64,000 nucleotides of DNA from Flavobacterium sp. ASV13 (GTDB lineage: Bacteria > Bacteroidota > Bacteroidia > Flavobacteriales > Flavobacteriaceae), in contig NZ_JQJY01000009.1 in NCBI RefSeq assembly GCF_000745775.1, forward strand, positions 124,001 to 188,000, in the 5' to 3' direction. Below, one piece after another: positions 60,783 to 64,000 of the stretch. Position numbers and translations under genes: made by a program. Under the pieces are notes generated by a model, which did not search any database, was not told the origin of the DNA, and saw only the letters and a program-made list of their open reading frames with translations. Position 1 is the stretch's first letter, and the number at the start of each line of letters is the position of its first letter.

Positions 60783-61298
60783 TTAGGTTTTACCGTGTTG
60801 TATTTTCATTATTTCATCGACAATAGAAATGGCTTTTTCTAATGTAATTCCGTTTTCTTGGTCTATCGTCAAAGGATGATTTTCTTCAATCATTCTTATT
60901 TCAGGAATTAAATCTAAGCCTTGTTCAATTGCAATCGATTTTAAAGATAAAGTTTCACCGTAAGTAGGTACATTGGTTTGCATCCAACCAAAATAAGGTT
61001 CTTGATTTACTCGGTTTGGATCTTCCCATAAATCCATTCGTAAGCAGAAATTATCTTCACTTATCGTAGTCCATACATTAAAAACCAAATCTTCATGATA
61101 ATCAATTATCGGAATTGTCAATCTCCCTTGATGGAAAAAAAATTCTTCATCTATATAGCACCAACTTCCTCCATATTCAATTCGTTTTTCTCTTTCTTTT
61201 GGCGGAATAGTAAAATAATAAGCAGGGAATTCGTTTCCAAAACACAAAGGCATTTGATTAAAAATTTCTCCGCAGCAGGAACATTTGTAGGTATACAT
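60783..61298 (-). CDS. DUF2199 domain protein
   Basis: A 171-residue soluble protein. It begins with a zinc-finger-like CSCCGEIF and goes on with the DUF2199 pattern: YYFTIPPKEREKRI, YIDEEFFFHQGRLTIPIID, VWTTISEDNFCLRMDLW and YFGWMQTNVPTYGETLSLKS. A single CxxC pair is seen near the N-terminus (with another cysteine between), so metal binding would need a partner. The function is unknown. It starts 4 nt after the stop of the DUF3754 gene and is co-transcribed with it. Confidence 0.85.
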   Translation of the reverse strand: MYTYKCSCCGEIFNQMPLCFGNEFPAYYFTIPPKEREKRIEYGGSWCYIDEEFFFHQGRLTIPIIDYHEDLVFNVWTTISEDNFCLRMDLWEDPNRVNQEPYFGWMQTNVPTYGETLSLKSIAIEQGLDLIPEIRMIEENHPLTIDQENGITLEKAISIVDEIMKIQHGKT

Positions 61299-61302
61299 TT
61301 TT

Positions 61303-62550
61303 TTAGTTTTTTAATAAACTTACGTTCTGATTGTATTGAAAAACATTATCCCAAAGTTCATCAATTGTGATAAGTGCTTCTTTAACCGGAATAACTTCCC
61401 ACTTTCCATTATTTTCTACACCAAGTCCAATGCTTTTTAATTTTAATAAAGCATCGTTGACATCAAAATCCAAATCGGTTTTTAATTGGATTTTAAACCA
61501 GGATTCGATTTGAGAATCGAGTTCTTCTGCGCTTAATGGTTTGTCGCTTTTATGTAAAAACGAATAAGCCAAAATAGTTTCTTTCATTACTTCTTCTTCA
61601 GACGAATTCAAAAGCGAATAAAATGCGCCACTGTTGTTTCCGAGATTCTTGAAATACAAACTATCAGAAAGCATTTTAGAATATCGGATTTTTTTGTTTA
61701 TGAAATTATTGTATTGGCGGAAACAATAGGCAGACAAAATTCCTAAAGCAATTAATCCCTGATTAAGAGAAGTTTTGCTGTTCAATAAGTCAATGGTTTC
61801 GCCCGTTTCATAGGCATTATACATGTTGATTAAAGCTGGAATAACTTTGGCACTTAATAACGAAATTCCACCAAAAATCCCCGGAACCCAAAGCAGCATT
61901 TTGTCTTTGACAGACATTTTCGGAATCGCATTTGGGAAAATCGTTTCAAGATCGTTTTTCGGAACACGCTTAAAGATTTTCAGTGCAATTGAACCTGGAT
62001 CAATTGGCATTTTGCCTAATTTGACTTTCTTTTTATTTAGAAAATCTTCATCGCTGTAGTTTAAATAAACTAAAACACGATCATAATATTCAATTTCGAT
62101 ATCTTTTTTCCAGAAGAAATATTTTTTGACTTTTTCTTTTGCTTTATGATGCCCGCGCGCGTAGAGTTCAAAATCTTTGAAAGCATTAAAATCAATGGAA
62201 AGATTTAACCCAATCAAATCCGAATCGTTGAATGCCTCATCTAACGCTTTCTGATCAATTCGGTAGTAATTTCCACGTTCTAAAACAGTAAGAAGTGTTT
62301 CTTTGAAAACAGAAAAATCACTTTTGCCTATAAATTGTTTACGTTCTTTTTTACTCAAATCGGGATCAAATAAAGCATAATGCTGCTTTAAATTCCTATT
62401 AAGATTAAAAGATTCGTAATGATAGTAATGCTCAATTATATCAAACAATTTTTTAAAATCAGCTATTTTTTCCTGATCTTCAGAGAAAGCATTCATTTGC
62501 TGCTCTAATAAGAATTCTTTGTTGAACGGAATATAATGTTCTAGGGTCAT
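61303..62550 (-). CDS. DUF3754 (TMEM143-like) membrane protein
   Basis: A 415-residue protein of the DUF3754 family. I start it at the ATG at 62550 (MTLEHYIPFNKEFLLEQQMN); a longer frame to 62592 begins at a TTG inside the promoter -7 box. Two membrane segments near the middle (GIFGGISLLSAKVIPALINM and GLIALGILSAYCFRQY) divide a conserved N-terminal half, with VLVYLNYSDEDFL and KKVKLGKMPIDPGSIALKIF, from a shorter C-terminal half. Eukaryotic relatives are mitochondrial; the function is unknown. It is the first gene of an operon with DUF2199. Confidence 0.85.
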   Translation of the reverse strand: MTLEHYIPFNKEFLLEQQMNAFSEDQEKIADFKKLFDIIEHYYHYESFNLNRNLKQHYALFDPDLSKKERKQFIGKSDFSVFKETLLTVLERGNYYRIDQKALDEAFNDSDLIGLNLSIDFNAFKDFELYARGHHKAKEKVKKYFFWKKDIEIEYYDRVLVYLNYSDEDFLNKKKVKLGKMPIDPGSIALKIFKRVPKNDLETIFPNAIPKMSVKDKMLLWVPGIFGGISLLSAKVIPALINMYNAYETGETIDLLNSKTSLNQGLIALGILSAYCFRQYNNFINKKIRYSKMLSDSLYFKNLGNNSGAFYSLLNSSEEEVMKETILAYSFLHKSDKPLSAEELDSQIESWFKIQLKTDLDFDVNDALLKLKSIGLGVENNGKWEVIPVKEALITIDELWDNVFQYNQNVSLLKN

Positions 62551-62589
62551 GTCGATTTTTGGGCTTTTATGCGTGGCGTTTAAAGAACG

Positions 62590-62597
62590 CAAAAATA
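62590..62597 (-). promoter_or_regulatory. -7 element of the DUF3754 promoter (TATTTTTG)
   Basis: On the minus strand TATTTTTG matches TAnnTTTG, 39 nt before the ATG at 62550. Confidence 0.5.
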
Positions 62598-62719
62598 CTG
62601 CCTGAAATTCGATTTCGAAAAAGTTTTTTGGTTAGTAACAGTATTTTAACTTCAAAGTTTGCAGTTTTACTGATTTAGGAGAAATTCTAAAATAAAAAAG
62701 TAAGATTTCGAAACACAAC

Positions 62720-62827
62720 GCTGTGCGAAGTCTCCTGACTTCGCGTCGTTGTTATATTCCGTTTGGGATATTTTTATTTTTTTGTGGATAATTGTAGTGG
62801 GTACGAAGTCAGGAGACTTCACACAGC
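62720..62827. repeat. 24-bp inverted repeat (one mismatch) before the ATPase gene end
   Basis: The arms 62720-62743 and 62804-62827 differ at one of 24 positions, with 60 bp of AT-rich DNA between. Each arm is itself a hairpin: GCGAAGTC-TCCT-GACTTCGC on the left and GAAGTC-AGGA-GACTTC on the right. The arms contain the sequence CGAAGTCAGGAGACTTC, which looks like a dispersed element. It lies in a 283-bp gap between the DUF3754 promoter and the ATPase gene. Confidence 0.75.
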
Positions 62828-62875
62828 GATTATCGAATTTTAAAAGAACACTTCGTAGAGCTGGGTTAAATAATC

Positions 62876-64000
62876 TTATAATGTGGAAATTTTATTTTTT
62901 AGGGCTTCTACATAATTTCCGTATTCAATTAAAATATCTGTTTTTTTTGCGGAAGTGAGTATAGATTTTTTTAAAGTTTGTTTTAACTCTTTGTCTTTAT
63001 TAACAGCTTTCTCAATATTAAAATTCACATTTTTACTTTCGTCATAAGTTAATTCATAACCATTCTTTTGAAGTTGTGATTTCACATGGCTTATTGTGAA
63101 AAAGTCTTCCATTGTAGAAGCGGGTTTGAATATATCTGCATAGCTTAACCAATAATTTTTATATTCTGGATAATTTCTTTCGAAATCTATTCTTTTCTTA
63201 TTTGAGGTTTCATCTGAGTCAGCAACGATTATAAATTTTTTCTTTGCTAAAATAAGAATCTGGACTAGTGTTTCGACTCCAACAATACCACTTAAATAGA
63301 CTGTTCCATAGGTATTAGTATCAAATTCAACTTTATTAAAGTTAATATATGCAGTGAACAATTCTTTATCAAGAAATCCTTCAAAAATTATATTCTTTGG
63401 TTTTAGACATTCAAAAATACTTGAGCCTATTGCACGTCTCAATAACTCATCTTTTGTATAGGGAGCGTTAATATCCTCTCTTTTTATAGTTGTAACATCG
63501 TCTATTTTTTCTACTACTAGATGTCTATCTAGATTCTCTGAATCAATCATGTATTGTGAATGTGTTGAGTAAATAACTTTTGATTTCTTACTTATCTCAA
63601 TTAATTCATCTTTAAGATATTTAGCACTTGTTGGATATAAACTTTGATCAGGCTCGTCAATCAATATTATGTCATTTTCAAACATCTTATTGGCTCTTGA
63701 TCTGGTAGAGATCATTAATAAGATACTGATGAATTTTTTGAATCCGTCACTTCGATCTTCAAAATTATATTTTGCTTTATCTACAATTTTGATTAAAATT
63801 TCATCACCATTCGGAATTAATTGGATAGAAGTTCCTTTGAAATCTTTCCAAATTTTTTGAAATGTTAAAGTTACTTTTTTTGAAATTTGTTCTAGTAAAT
63901 TTAAGTAATCCCCATCTTCAGCCTTTGCCATTTCAAACTCAGTTTTAATATCTTCACGACCACATAAAGCAAAAATATTTTCTAATGCTTTAAAATCTGA
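62876..64000 (-). CDS. AAA ATPase-TOPRIM protein, OLD-family-like (N-terminus beyond window)
   Basis: An open frame of 374 codons runs to the right edge without a stop (first visible residues SDFKALENIFALCGRED), so the true start and the Walker A motif lie outside; an internal Met at 63931 is not the start. The visible ATPase part has the signature-like FEDRSDGFKKFISIL, Walker B IILIDEPDQSLYP and the switch VIYSTHSQYMID, as in ABC-type ATPases of the OLD/RecF class. After it, IIFEGFLDKELFTAYI and FIIVADSDETSNKKR fit a TOPRIM nuclease domain (EG..D and DxD). OLD-family nucleases act in phage defence; here that is inferred only. The flanking gap carries an inverted repeat. Confidence 0.75.
   Translation of the reverse strand, partial: SDFKALENIFALCGREDIKTEFEMAKAEDGDYLNLLEQISKKVTLTFQKIWKDFKGTSIQLIPNGDEILIKIVDKAKYNFEDRSDGFKKFISILLMISTRSRANKMFENDIILIDEPDQSLYPTSAKYLKDELIEISKKSKVIYSTHSQYMIDSENLDRHLVVEKIDDVTTIKREDINAPYTKDELLRRAIGSSIFECLKPKNIIFEGFLDKELFTAYINFNKVEFDTNTYGTVYLSGIVGVETLVQILILAKKKFIIVADSDETSNKKRIDFERNYPEYKNYWLSYADIFKPASTMEDFFTISHVKSQLQKNGYELTYDESKNVNFNIEKAVNKDKELKQTLKKSILTSAKKTDILIEYGNYVEALKNKISTL

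Noticed and set aside
62551..62592. A longer N-terminus for the DUF3754 protein
   Set aside because: It begins at a TTG inside the TATTTTTG promoter element; the ATG at 62550 starts the conserved sequence.
62749..62958. A 69-codon plus-strand frame across the inverted repeat
   Set aside because: It runs through the repeat arm and then antisense to the ATPase gene; no start site or family resemblance.

Overview
This is AT-rich chromosomal DNA from a Flavobacterium-like member of the Bacteroidetes. The evidence is the gliding genes gldB and gldC, a type IX secretion plug protein, many promoters with the Bacteroidetes -7 motif TAnnTTTG, a DnaG without zinc ligands, and several dispersed inverted repeats that I associate, from memory, with this genus. 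The genus call is an inference from gene content; there is no rRNA gene to confirm it.

Positions 1-16400 are mostly minus-strand housekeeping genes: the start of pruA (cut by the window edge), apaG, a DUF5103/T9SS plug protein, a SNF2 helicase, a methyltransferase, map, gpmI and a large DUF5916 outer-membrane protein. A DUF445 membrane protein lies on the plus strand. Two L,D-transpeptidases of different subfamilies meet tail to tail, followed by a GNAT acetyltransferase. Two identical tRNA-Gly genes (16497-16713) each have their own promoter and share a terminator.

Positions 16800-31000 hold pepE, then a plus-strand envelope operon: three tandem, partly overlapping paralogues with a carboxypeptidase-regulatory-like domain, a DUF6702 protein and an M1 metallopeptidase. 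After these come tatA, a PAP2 phosphatase, a phytanoyl-CoA dioxygenase-like protein, an O-methyltransferase, an amphipathic-repeat lipoprotein, YceI, rlmN, a lipoprotein and a polyprenyl synthase. Positions 31000-41000 hold an ECF sigma factor / single-TM protein / beta-barrel operon with a candidate self-recognised promoter, then dnaG, an orphan NarL-type response regulator, nadE, gldB-gldC, a lipoprotein, engB and an alpha/beta hydrolase.

Positions 41300-57425 are the complete dcw cluster: mraZ, rsmH, ftsL, ftsI, murE, mraY, murD, ftsW, murG, murC, ftsQ, ftsA, ftsZ, in that order, all plus strand and many overlapping. murF, murB and ddl are not in it. Five phased GTGGT boxes just upstream of mraZ look like the MraZ operator. 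A GatB/YqeY protein and tRNA-Arg(TCG) follow.

Positions 58200-64000 are an accessory-looking stretch of small membrane proteins, an M90 (MtfA-like) peptidase, DUF962/Mpo1-like, DUF2199 and DUF3754 proteins. The window ends inside an AAA ATPase-TOPRIM gene of the OLD type, a plausible defence gene whose N-terminus is missing. No CRISPR array, insertion sequence, prophage or rRNA was seen. The least explained signals are the perfect or near-perfect inverted repeats between genes, one family of which sits 7-8 nt beyond the stop codon of three unrelated minus-strand genes.
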